10,757 nucleotides of DNA from CAYPEZ01 sp964622275. GTDB taxonomy: Bacteria > Patescibacteriota > Minisyncoccia > Phycocordibacterales > UBA6899. Numbering within the stretch: the first letter of the stretch is position 1; every line of letters starts with the position of its first letter. The stretch is from the NCBI GenBank assembly GCA_964622275.1, contig CAZUMX010000036.1:1-10757 (forward strand). Reading direction: 5' to 3'. The position numbers and the translations under genes are program-made. The notes beneath the pieces were generated by a model. It saw only the letters and a list, made by a program, of their open reading frames with translations. It made no database searches and was not told where the DNA came from. Shown piece after piece: positions 1-7,762 of this stretch.

Positions 1-1
1 C

Positions 2-1687
2 GCATGGACCTTCACTGACGTCACAGGGAACTACAATGATGCGAATGGGACGGTGGGGAATGAGATCAGTAAGCAGTCTGCGTCTGTTACCGCAAACGAC
101 AAGTCGAAGATTTTCGGTGCAGCGAACCCAGCACTTGATGCCGCTGTTTCAGGAACAGTCGGTTCAGAAACACTTGACTACGCACTTTCTACGACAGCAA
201 CCGATCTTTCGCCCGCAGGTGTTTACCCAATCACCGTTACCCTCGGCTCAAATCCAAACTATGATGTAACGACGACAGATGGAGAACTGACGATTTCTCC
301 GTCTGGCCAGGTCATCACTTTCGGAGCCCTTTCAGGAAAGACATATGGGGACGCTGACTTTACTGTTTCTGCGACTTCTGATTCAGGACTCACTGTTGAC
401 TTCACTGCCTCTGGCGACTGTACTGTCCTCGGGAATACGGTTCATATGACCGGTGCTGGAAGCTGTACGGTCACCGCGCATCAGGCAGGGGACACGAACT
501 ACACTGCAGCAGCAGATGTTGACCAAATATTTGCAATCGGCAAAGCAACACTCACTGTCAAAGCGGATGATCAGTCGAAGACCTACGGAGATGCTGACCC
601 AGCGTTTACGGTTTCGTACGGAGCATTTGTTGGATCTGACAATGCAAGTGTCCTTGATGTAGCGCCAACCGCTGGTGTTGCAGGCGCTCACGACAACGTG
701 AACACCTACAGCATTATCCCAGCGGGGGGATCAGATGATGATTACGACTTCACGTATGTGAACGGGACACTGACTGTGAACCAAAAGAATGTCGCTGTCT
801 CCGCCAACCCACAGTCCAAAGTCTACGGAGATGCTGATCCGAGCCTCACCTACACTGCAGACCCACTTGTTGGCACCGACAGTTTCTCTGGGAGTCTTAC
901 ACGTGCCTCAGGTGAAGATGTGGGAACCTATGCAATTGGACAGGGGACACTCACCGCTGGAGGAAATTACGCGATTACGTTCACAGGAAACGCACTTGAA
1001 ATTACACAAGCAAGTTCCGTGACAGTAGTGACATGCCCTGCTTCAGTAGTTTACACAGGCTCGGCACAGGAGCCATGTACAGCGAATGTGACCGGCGCAG
1101 GTGGCCTCAATCAATCAACGACTGTCGCTTACGGCAATAACACCGCGGTTGGTACAGCAAGTGCAGATGCAAGCTTCGTAGGTGACCTCAATCACACTGG
1201 ATCTTCAGACACAAAGACGTTTGGAATCACCGCAGCAACTGCTTCAGTGGCACTGAGTGACCTGACACAGACCTACAATGGTTCAGCCAAATCAGCCACC
1301 GTGGTGACGACTCCAGGATCGCTGTCAGTGGATGTTACGTATGACGGCGGGGCAACACTTCCGACAAACGCGGGAAGCTATGCAGTTGTCGCAACGATTA
1401 CTGATGCAAATTACTCCGGAAGCGCAACAGGAACGCTTGTCATTGAAAAAGCACCACTCACAGTTACTCCAGATGATAAAACGATAGAGTTCGGTTCTCC
1501 GGACCCAGTGTTCACCCTCACATACGGAGCATTCCAGGGAAGCGACAACGTTGGAGTCATTGATGTTGTGCCCACAGCAGGAGTCTCAGGTGTACACACT
1601 GTCGTCGCAGACTACGTGATCAATGTCTCGGGAGGATCGGATAATAATTACTCATTCACTTATGCAACTGGAACGCTTCACGTTGTT
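2..1687 (+). repeat. Tandem MBG/Ig-like module array within the surface protein
   Basis: Seven modules of roughly 70-85 codons follow each other in the first half of the gene. The modules at 545-787 and 1451-1687 are much closer to each other than to the rest: both carry DDQ/DDK, DPxFT, YGAFxGSDN, DVxPTAGVxGxH, a GGSD stretch and FTYxxGTL. They are separated by three other modules. At DNA level only short stretches remain identical: CTACGGAGATGCTGA at 583-597 and 823-837 (exactly 240 nt apart) and TACGGAGCATT at 617-627 and 1523-1533. The array therefore looks like old duplication with divergence rather than recent expansion. Confidence 0.75.
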
Positions 1688-3370
1688 GATACTGCGGCGC
1701 CAGTGATTGATGCACATGCGGACCTTATCTTTGAGGCAATGAGTGCTACAGGCACATTCGCGACGTATGCCTCTCCCTCTGCAACAGATGGTGCTGATGG
1801 AGCAGTTCCAGTCAATTGTCTTCCGATATCAGGATCAGGTTTTGCTCTTGGAACATCAACTGTCACCTGTACAGCACAGGATAGTTCTGGAAATCATGCG
1901 ACGTCGTCATTCTTAGTTGTTGTTCGTGACACCACAGCACCAGTAGTGATTGGTCATCCAGATATTGCTACCACCACATTTTCGTCTGCTGGCGTTGCAG
2001 TCATGTATCCAGTACCAAATGCATTTGATGCAGTTGATGGAGTGATACCAAGCACTTGTGGACCTATAGCATCTGGGGGCGTGTTTCCGGTCGGGACAAC
2101 GACAATCGTATGTTCAGCAACAGATAGTCATGGACACGTTGGCAGCACATCATTTACCGTCGCCGTAACGCTACTTCCGGTTGTGCTTTCTGGGGAAACA
2201 AGTTCAGCGGTTGCATCAACATCGGTCACCATTACATGGACGACAGATCATCCAGCAACAAGCCGCGTGGTCTATGACACAGTGACTCACCCAGTCGTTG
2301 GGATTGCACCAAACTACGGCTATGCGTTCACGACGATCGAGGATAGCACGCTTGTCACAAACCATAGTGTCACTGTGACGGGGCTTTCTCCAGCAACGTT
2401 CTACTATTTCCGCCCAGTTTCTCATGGTTCGCCAGAAGTGGTTGGTGTTGAAGTTGGGACTTCAACGCTTGCGGCGATCCCAACTCGTGGAGCTATTGTA
2501 GTAACTAAGAACACGCTCGGTGGCAATGGAACCTTCACATTCCAGGGTCCATCTGGCATCTTTGCGATTACTACGACTGGAGGAACGGGTCAGTCGACGA
2601 TTGCAAACCTTCTCCCTGGGACATACTCGATCACCGAGAATGCGGAGGTCGGATGGACGCTCACTGGAACAACCTGTAACAACATCAACGTCGTTGCCGG
2701 TGCAACAACAACATGTGTCGTCACCAATACTATTCAGGGTGGAGGAGGTGGCTCAACAACCCCAGGTGTTATCACTGGTCGCAAATGGGAAGATAAGAAC
2801 GGAAACGGTATTTGGAATTCAGGAGAGGGGACGCTCGCTGGGTGGACCATCTATATCGACAAGAACGACAATGGTCGACTTGATCGCAATGAGCGTTCAA
2901 CTGTAACGGGTCCAAATGGCGTCTACACATTCTCAAATCTTCAGCCGGGGAATTATGTGATTCGTGAAGTGATGAAGGAAGGATGGATGCAGATCACGCC
3001 CGCAAGCGGGAAATACACGGTTACTCTTGCTTCTGGACAAGGAGTCCAGCAAAAGGACTTCGGAAACTTCAAGAAGGGAAAGATCAGTACTTATGTCTTT
3101 GACGACAGGAATGGGAACGGATATGTGAACCGTGGAGAAAAAGGACTCAAGGATTGGCAGGTCCGCCTCCGCCTCCCAGACGGATCTTGGATCACAAAGT
3201 CTACTGACAAGGATGGGTATGCTGAGTTCAGTAACCTTGGCCCAGGTTCGTACACACTTCGTGAGACTGTAAAGAGTGGATGGACGCAGACATCTACAAA
3301 TCCAGCTTCAATCACAATCACAAGTGGGAAAGAATCACACGACAATGACTTCGGGAATAAGAAGAACTAA
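2..3370 (+). CDS. Giant modular surface protein/adhesin, 5'-truncated (MBG, HYR, FnIII, prealbumin-like, SdrD-B modules)
   Basis: The reading frame is open from the first complete codon at 2. The GTG at 53 lies inside an MBG-type repeat, so the true start is upstream of the window. The visible 1122 residues are a string of beta-sandwich modules: MBG-like repeat (2-301); Ig-like module with a Cys pair (308-541); MBG_2-like (545-787) with YGDADP; MBG-like (788-1009); a second Cys-pair module (1016-1231); MBG_3-like (1238-1450); MBG_2-like (1451-1687); two HYR domains (1691-1927, 1931-2170), recognised by DTTAP and GTSTVTCTAQDSSGN; fibronectin III (2177-2473); prealbumin-like module (2483-2731); a Gly-rich linker; and two SdrD-B-like domains (2768-3067, 3077-3358) with EF-hand-like loops such as DKNGNGIWNSGE. 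The protein ends in FGNKKN with no LPXTG motif, anchor helix or sorting tail, so attachment must come from the unseen N terminus or from partners. An extracellular adhesive stalk is inferred; ligand unknown. The stop is 3 nt before pilB, which suggests one transcript. Confidence 0.9.
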   Translation, partial: AWTFTDVTGNYNDANGTVGNEISKQSASVTANDKSKIFGAANPALDAAVSGTVGSETLDYALSTTATDLSPAGVYPITVTLGSNPNYDVTTTDGELTISPSGQVITFGALSGKTYGDADFTVSATSDSGLTVDFTASGDCTVLGNTVHMTGAGSCTVTAHQAGDTNYTAAADVDQIFAIGKATLTVKADDQSKTYGDADPAFTVSYGAFVGSDNASVLDVAPTAGVAGAHDNVNTYSIIPAGGSDDDYDFTYVNGTLTVNQKNVAVSANPQSKVYGDADPSLTYTADPLVGTDSFSGSLTRASGEDVGTYAIGQGTLTAGGNYAITFTGNALEITQASSVTVVTCPASVVYTGSAQEPCTANVTGAGGLNQSTTVAYGNNTAVGTASADASFVGDLNHTGSSDTKTFGITAATASVALSDLTQTYNGSAKSATVVTTPGSLSVDVTYDGGATLPTNAGSYAVVATITDANYSGSATGTLVIEKAPLTVTPDDKTIEFGSPDPVFTLTYGAFQGSDNVGVIDVVPTAGVSGVHTVVADYVINVSGGSDNNYSFTYATGTLHVVDTAAPVIDAHADLIFEAMSATGTFATYASPSATDGADGAVPVNCLPISGSGFALGTSTVTCTAQDSSGNHATSSFLVVVRDTTAPVVIGHPDIATTTFSSAGVAVMYPVPNAFDAVDGVIPSTCGPIASGGVFPVGTTTIVCSATDSHGHVGSTSFTVAVTLLPVVLSGETSSAVASTSVTITWTTDHPATSRVVYDTVTHPVVGIAPNYGYAFTTIEDSTLVTNHSVTVTGLSPATFYYFRPVSHGSPEVVGVEVGTSTLAAIPTRGAIVVTKNTLGGNGTFTFQGPSGIFAITTTGGTGQSTIANLLPGTYSITENAEVGWTLTGTTCNNINVVAGATTTCVVTNTIQGGGGGSTTPGVITGRKWEDKNGNGIWNSGEGTLAGWTIYIDKNDNGRLDRNERSTVTGPNGVYTFSNLQPGNYVIREVMKEGWMQITPASGKYTVTLASGQGVQQKDFGNFKKGKISTYVFDDRNGNGYVNRGEKGLKDWQVRLRLPDGSWITKSTDKDGYAEFSNLGPGSYTLRETVKSGWTQTSTNPASITITSGKESHDNDFGNKKN

Positions 3371-3373
3371 TTC

Positions 3374-4636
3374 ATGAGCACAGCGTCAGAAACCCAAACT
3401 GATATTCTCTCGCCGTTCATCCCCGACACACGTGTCCGGGATGAACTTGCTCGTGGTAAGGATCTCTCGATCATCAATCTTATTGACTACATTATCGAAA
3501 AAGCATATCACTCGCACGTATCGGATATTCATATTGACCCAACAGCAAAATATGTGAGGGTGCGCATGCGCATCGATGGTGTTCTTCAAGAAATGGAAGA
3601 AATTCCTAAGTCTATTCATTCAGAAGTTATTTCACGAATTAAAGTGCTTTCGGGATTGCGAACAGACGAACATCAGGCTGCACAAGACGGGAGATTTCGC
3701 TATGCATTCAGGGATAAGTCGCGCAATATCGACCTGCGTGTCTCGATTGTGCCAACGTATCATGGAGAAAACGTCGTTATTCGTCTCCTGACTGACAAGG
3801 CTGCTAATCATTCACTGGAGACACTTGGATTCAGCGAGAGGGACCGAATGAAGATCCTCCACGCGCTTAAAAAACCAACGGGGATGATTCTTGCGACTGG
3901 GCCCACAGGAAGCGGTAAAACCACAACACTCTACACATTGATCAAGATGCTCAATGCCCCAGATGTCTCTATTGTGACCATCGAAGATCCTATTGAGTAT
4001 GCAGTTGAGCACATCGAGCAGATACAGGTGAATGCTCGTGCGGGACTTACGTTTGCTAATGGACTCAGGTCTATCTTGCGCCAAGATCCAAACATTATCA
4101 TGGTGGGGGAAATCCGTGATGCGGAGACCGCTTCTATTGCCGTAAATACTGCTCTCACCGGACACCTTCTCCTTTCGACACTCCACACAAATGATGCCGC
4201 AACAACGCTTCCACGTCTCCTTGAGATGAAAATTGAAAACTATCTTGTCGCATCCACGGTGAATATCGCAATGGCTCAACGCCTTGTGAGAAAAATCTGC
4301 ATACACTGCAAAGAAGAGGTCCCAATTTCGGAAGCGATGAAAAATGTCCTTGGAGAGACGTTTTCTACCGCACGGCTGGAAGGGAAAAAGACCCTCATGA
4401 AAGGGAAGGGGTGCGAAAAATGTGGTGGGAGTGGATATAGTGGCCGTATTGTCCTCTCTGAAGTGATCGTTGCTGACAATGATATCCGTGAAGCGATTCT
4501 TCGTCGTTCCTCGAGTGATGAAATCAAGCAGATCGCAATCAAAAACGGCATGACGACGATGTTTGAAGACGGCATCGAGAAGGTATTACAAGGTCATACA
4601 ACACTAGAAGAAGTATTACGTGTTGTTCATGAATAG
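3374..4636 (+). CDS. pilB: Type IV pilus assembly ATPase, PilB/GspE family, short form
   Basis: This 420-residue cytoplasmic hexameric ATPase powers pilin extraction and pilus extension. Visible motifs are: N2E-type PAS-like domain (about 31-140, with SDIHIDP at 50-56), Walker A GPTGSGKT (176-183), Asp box TIEDPIEY (202-209), Walker B IIMVGEIRD with E246 (241-249), and His box LTGHLLLSTLHTND (261-274). The zinc-binding tetracysteine (C309, C312, C347, C350) marks assembly ATPases of the PilB/GspE type rather than PilT retraction ATPases. PilB is usually about 560 residues and GspE about 500. Here the N2E domain starts near residue 31, so the MshEN/N1E domain that normally docks on PilM/GspL and can bind cyclic-di-GMP is absent. 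The ATG lies 3 nt after the previous stop, with only a weak purine stretch upstream. A strong hairpin covers codons 14-25. It is followed 3 nt later by pilC. GspE is the alternative name; family assignment is secure. Confidence 0.95.
   Translation: MSTASETQTDILSPFIPDTRVRDELARGKDLSIINLIDYIIEKAYHSHVSDIHIDPTAKYVRVRMRIDGVLQEMEEIPKSIHSEVISRIKVLSGLRTDEHQAAQDGRFRYAFRDKSRNIDLRVSIVPTYHGENVVIRLLTDKAANHSLETLGFSERDRMKILHALKKPTGMILATGPTGSGKTTTLYTLIKMLNAPDVSIVTIEDPIEYAVEHIEQIQVNARAGLTFANGLRSILRQDPNIIMVGEIRDAETASIAVNTALTGHLLLSTLHTNDAATTLPRLLEMKIENYLVASTVNIAMAQRLVRKICIHCKEEVPISEAMKNVLGETFSTARLEGKKTLMKGKGCEKCGGSGYSGRIVLSEVIVADNDIREAILRRSSSDEIKQIAIKNGMTTMFEDGIEKVLQGHTTLEEVLRVVHE
3415..3446 (+). other. Inverted repeat/hairpin inside the 5' end of pilB
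   Basis: The arm GTTCATCCCCGACAC (3415-3429) is complementary to GTGTCCGGGATGAAC (3432-3446) at 14 of 15 positions; the exception is a C-C mismatch at 3424/3437. As RNA it would form about 13 pairs closed by a CACG tetraloop. No T-run follows (next bases TTGCTCGTGG), so it is not an intrinsic terminator. It begins 41 nt downstream of the pilB ATG, in the poorly conserved stretch before the N2E domain. A translational or mRNA-processing role, or a DNA site for a dimeric regulator, is possible but is inference only. Confidence 0.6.
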
Positions 4637-4639
4637 AGA

Positions 4640-5776
4640 ATGAGTATGGCAGATACGACATTACATATCAAAAAAAATAATTTCGAGGGTATAAGAAATT
4701 TGGTCGCACGCATTGAAGAGAAGTCTGCTCCAAGTCTCTCCGTCAAAGAACAGACATTTTTTGCGAAACGACTCTCATTTTTGGTTGATGCCGGCGTGCC
4801 TATTCTTGAGAGCCTGCATGTCCTTCGTGATCAAACAAAATCAAGAGGTTTTGGTCGAGTCATGACGAAAGTGATTGCCGACGTCTCGAACGGACAATTT
4901 CTTGCAAAAAGTCTTGCTCAGTATCCACACATTTTCGGTCATTTTGCCATCAATATTATTAAGATCGGGGAGTCGAGTGGTATTTTGAGTCAAAACCTCA
5001 ACTATCTTGCGGATGAACTCAAAAAGAAACACGAACTCAAGAAAAAAATGATCGGAGCACTCGTGTATCCAATGTTCATCACCCTTGCAACGATAGGCAT
5101 CACTATTCTCCTAACGGTCGTCGTTTTCCCAAAAATCATGCCCGTGTTCTCCAGTATGAAAGTTGAGCTCCCGCTTTCTACGAGAATTGTTATCGCCCTA
5201 TCGAATCTTTTAAGAGAGAACGGTCTTCTCATCTTGCTCGGAATCGTACTTTTCTTTATCGTAACGCTTGTCGCAAATAAAAAAAGCTACTACGTAAAAT
5301 TATCTATACATCGTACATTGCTAACGTTGCCATTTGTTGGATCTATGATCCGCTCATATAACCTCGCAAACATGACTCGCACATTAGGTCTCATGCTTCG
5401 CAGTGGCCTGACGCTCTCTGATGCTCTTCCTGTGACAGCAGACACAACTGCGAATCTTGTTTACCAAAGTGAACTGAGAGCGCTTGCGCAGGCGGTCAAT
5501 CGTGGAGCACAACTTTCAACACACCTCTCCACACGCAAGGGGGTTTTCCCTGAAATTCTGACACATATGGTTTTGGTCGGAGAGCGAAGCGGAAGCCTCT
5601 CTGACACATTCATGTATCTTTCAGAACTTTTTGAGGGCGAGGTAGAAGAAGCGACGAAGAATCTCTCGAGTCTTATCGAACCGATTATGATGATTGTCAT
5701 GGGAATTATGGTCGGGCTCATTGCCGTGTCAATCATCACGCCAATTTATGAAATTACCCAGCACCTCAACACATAA
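4640..5776 (+). CDS. pilC: Type IV pilus inner-membrane platform protein, PilC/GspF family
   Basis: The 378-residue polytopic membrane protein is the platform on which the PilB ATPase acts to load pilins. It has the family's duplicated T2SSF domains (about residues 37-160 and 240-362). Each carries the expected signature: FFAKRLSFLVDAGVPILESL with a later IGESSG in the first, and NMTRTLGLMLRSGLTLSDAL with VGERSGSL in the second. Three hydrophobic segments are seen at about 143-165, 195-212 and 347-368, the usual topology. Length is slightly below the typical 400. The ATG at 4640 is 3 nt after the pilB stop; an in-frame ATG at 4646 is an alternative with a similar purine-rich lead. The last 29 nt overlap the next gene, which suggests coupled translation. 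GspF is the equivalent name in type II secretion; the pilin-rich context favours a pilus. Confidence 0.95.
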   Translation: MSMADTTLHIKKNNFEGIRNLVARIEEKSAPSLSVKEQTFFAKRLSFLVDAGVPILESLHVLRDQTKSRGFGRVMTKVIADVSNGQFLAKSLAQYPHIFGHFAINIIKIGESSGILSQNLNYLADELKKKHELKKKMIGALVYPMFITLATIGITILLTVVVFPKIMPVFSSMKVELPLSTRIVIALSNLLRENGLLILLGIVLFFIVTLVANKKSYYVKLSIHRTLLTLPFVGSMIRSYNLANMTRTLGLMLRSGLTLSDALPVTADTTANLVYQSELRALAQAVNRGAQLSTHLSTRKGVFPEILTHMVLVGERSGSLSDTFMYLSELFEGEVEEATKNLSSLIEPIMMIVMGIMVGLIAVSIITPIYEITQHLNT

Positions 5777-6251
5777 CAGAAGACTTTCTGGGGGATTTAC
5801 ATTGATTGAGGTCACTGTTGTTCTCGGTCTTATTGGAATCGTTGCGGCATTTACCGCAGTCGTGACCCTCGATAGTTATCGTGGATTTGTGTTTCGTAGT
5901 GATAGAGACACTCTCATTGCCGCACTTCAGAGGGCCCGAAGTCAGGGAATGAATAATGTATGTCTTGGCGCAGGGTGCACAAACGGGAAGCAACATGGCG
6001 TGGCTATTACGCCAGATCAGTACGTCATTTTCCAAGGAACGAGCTACGCCGCACGCGATGTTTTGTTGGATGAAGTGTTGCCGCGAGCAGGAGGAGACAT
6101 CTCTCTGTCTCCAGGGTCGCTCTCTGAGGTCGTATTCAAACAACTCAGTGGGAAGGTCGCTCTCCCAGGAAGTTTCATGCTTGTTGATTCTCGAGGACAT
6201 GTATCAAGTGTCGCAGTGAACGAGGAGGGGCAGATAACGTGGACCAACTAG
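5748..6251 (+). CDS. Minor prepilin, GspH/FimU-like
   Basis: This is a 167-residue prepilin. The ATG at 5748 gives a 16-residue basic leader (containing NRR) ending in GG, then the cleavage/methylation motif GG|FTLIEV with Glu at mature position 5 and a single hydrophobic N-terminal helix. A non-ATG start further upstream (TTG at 5694) would put non-pilin sequence ahead of the leader and deepen the overlap with pilC, so I rejected it. After the helix comes ALQRARSQGMNNV, typical of GspH/FimU-type subunits, then a globular part with only two cysteines five residues apart (NNVCLGAGC), a plausible disulfide. It would be processed by a PilD-type peptidase encoded elsewhere and inserted near the pilus tip. 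No Shine-Dalgarno sequence precedes it; the 29-nt overlap with pilC suggests coupling. It could instead be a major pilin, but position as first of an H-I-J-K-like set argues for a minor one. Confidence 0.88.
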   Translation: MKLPSTSTHNRRLSGGFTLIEVTVVLGLIGIVAAFTAVVTLDSYRGFVFRSDRDTLIAALQRARSQGMNNVCLGAGCTNGKQHGVAITPDQYVIFQGTSYAARDVLLDEVLPRAGGDISLSPGSLSEVVFKQLSGKVALPGSFMLVDSRGHVSSVAVNEEGQITWTN

Positions 6252-6253
6252 GA
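6250..6253 (+). promoter_or_regulatory. Weak Shine-Dalgarno AGGA for the propeller prepilin
   Basis: AGGA sits 8 nt before the ATG at 6262 and overlaps the TAG of the preceding gene. Among the six start sites visible in the window it is the only one with a recognisable ribosome-binding site at normal spacing, and it occurs at the widest gene gap (10 nt). It supports the choice of 6262 as the start. Confidence 0.45.
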
Positions 6254-6261
6254 ATTTCCAT

Positions 6262-7761
6262 ATGGCTGTAGCAAAGAATAGATATATCAAAGGATTTTCG
6301 ACATTAGAAATAGTCATAGCCCTTGCGGTAATGTCTATCACCCTCACATCGGTCGCCATTGTTTCTTTTGGTAGTCAATCATTCCTTTCAGGGAGCCAGA
6401 CAAATGCTGATGCGATGAATAAGGCACAACGACTTATCGAAGTTGCCCAAGCACAAGCACGAAAAGATTTTCACCTTGTAAACCCCATTGCGACAACAAC
6501 CGAAGATATCTATCAGTTATCGCTAGATGTACGGTTTCCTTCCACAACAGACCACTATACCAAACAGGTCACAGCTCTTGTTTCTTGGACGAGCGAGCGC
6601 GGGATACTTGATTCAACGAAGCTGACAACACTCCTCACGAACTTCGAAAACGCGATCGGCGGAGATACATGTCATTCGGTTGTTTCAGGAAATTGGCAGG
6701 CGCCGACAGTGAGTTTTGCAAGCACGCTCGGAGCTACTTTCGGTGGGACACCAGGGTCTTATCGAGTCACTGATATCGATGCCTATCAAGGAAAATTGTA
6801 TGTTACTTCAAACTATACTTCCTTAAACAAGGAAACATTTTTTGTTTTCGGATTAACAAACCCGCTTCTCCCGGTGTATCAGGGGAAGCTCGATAATGAC
6901 CCCGGCCTTAATGGGGGGCTGGCAGCCGTTGCTGTTGCTGAACATATCAGCGATGGAAAGGTGTATGCGTATGTCGCGAGTGCGAGTAGCTTTCACAAAG
7001 GTCAAATGCAAGTCATTGATGTCACAAATCCCACAGCGCCGACAGTCGCTCGGCTGTTTAAGATTGCGACATCGACAGTTCCTCTTGGGACAAGCGGTCA
7101 AGGAATTGGAAATAGCATCACGTATAAAAATGGGTATGTGTACCTAGGTCTGACTAAGGCAGCAGCAGGAGGAAAAGAGTTTCACATTATTGACGTGCAC
7201 AATCCTCTTGCCCCCATGTATGTTGGCGGATATGCGGTAGGGAATGGGGTGAATCATATATTAGTACGTGGTTCATATGCATATATTTCGAGTCCGAATA
7301 CCCAAGAATTACTCGTTTTGGATATTTCAAACCCAGCATTGCCAACGCTCGCAGGTGGATATAACGCTCCAAACGGAACAGGAAATGGGCAAGCGACGGC
7401 TATGTTAGGGGACAATCTTTACCTCGCTCGAGAAAATGCTGGATACGAAATATCCATACTTGATAATCGTGTCCCAACATCGACATCTCTTCTCGGCTCA
7501 TATGATGTTGGGTCCGCAGCGAGTGAAAGTGTTTATGGCCTTATCATCCGCAATAATCTATTGTTTGCTCTCACGAATGGCACCTTTTCGGTGATCAATG
7601 TGTCCAGCTCTACCATGCCCGTGTTGTGGTCGACACCTATCCTTCTTCCGGGCGCAGCGACGGCAAAAGGTTCTTCGCTTGATTGTGAGGGAAATATTCT
7701 TTATGCAGGAACACATGGAGACACGACTCCAGGGAGTATTTTTGTTATCTCTGCCCCATAG
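6262..7761 (+). CDS. PilV/GspI-like prepilin fused to a seven-bladed LVIVD-type beta-propeller
   Basis: The 499-residue protein has a short leader ending KG, then KG|FSTLEIVIALAV with Glu at mature position 5 and one hydrophobic helix. A pilin body (to about 130) contains QVTALVSW, as in PilV/GspI-like subunits. The rest is a beta-propeller: LVIVD-type strands recur at 192-211, 248-267 (QVIDVTNPTAPTV), 306-324 (IIDVHNPLAPMYVGGY), 349-367 (LVLDISNPALPTLAGGY), 396-415 and 441-460. The C terminus (GSIFVISAP) supplies the inner strands of a last blade whose outer strand is the early NWQAPTVSF (144-152). That makes seven blades closed by N/C-terminal 'velcro'. The only two cysteines, C137 and C475, lie in this closing blade. 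Ordinary PilV/GspI subunits are about 120-200 residues, so the head is a large addition. Extracellular adhesive or tip function is inferred, by analogy with the PilY1 propeller; ligand unknown. Confidence 0.88.
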   Translation: MAVAKNRYIKGFSTLEIVIALAVMSITLTSVAIVSFGSQSFLSGSQTNADAMNKAQRLIEVAQAQARKDFHLVNPIATTTEDIYQLSLDVRFPSTTDHYTKQVTALVSWTSERGILDSTKLTTLLTNFENAIGGDTCHSVVSGNWQAPTVSFASTLGATFGGTPGSYRVTDIDAYQGKLYVTSNYTSLNKETFFVFGLTNPLLPVYQGKLDNDPGLNGGLAAVAVAEHISDGKVYAYVASASSFHKGQMQVIDVTNPTAPTVARLFKIATSTVPLGTSGQGIGNSITYKNGYVYLGLTKAAAGGKEFHIIDVHNPLAPMYVGGYAVGNGVNHILVRGSYAYISSPNTQELLVLDISNPALPTLAGGYNAPNGTGNGQATAMLGDNLYLARENAGYEISILDNRVPTSTSLLGSYDVGSAASESVYGLIIRNNLLFALTNGTFSVINVSSSTMPVLWSTPILLPGAATAKGSSLDCEGNILYAGTHGDTTPGSIFVISAP

Positions 7762-7762
7762 T

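Noticed and set aside
2..1687. Regularly spaced repeats that could suggest a CRISPR or minisatellite array
   Set aside because: Identical DNA stretches are only about 11-15 nt and lie in phase with repeated protein modules of one continuous coding frame.
3300..3370. Possible LPXTG sorting signal or membrane anchor at the end of the surface protein
   Set aside because: The end is polar (SHDNDFGNKKN), with no sorting motif, hydrophobic helix or following positive tail.
3812..4306. Long open frames on the minus strand opposite pilB and elsewhere
   Set aside because: They lie antisense to well-supported genes with full motif sets, show no recognisable domain, and are composition shadows.
5694..5747. 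Upstream TTG extension of the GspH/FimU-like prepilin
   Set aside because: It would place non-pilin residues before the leader and lie inside the final membrane segment coding of pilC; the ATG at 5748 gives a proper prepilin leader.
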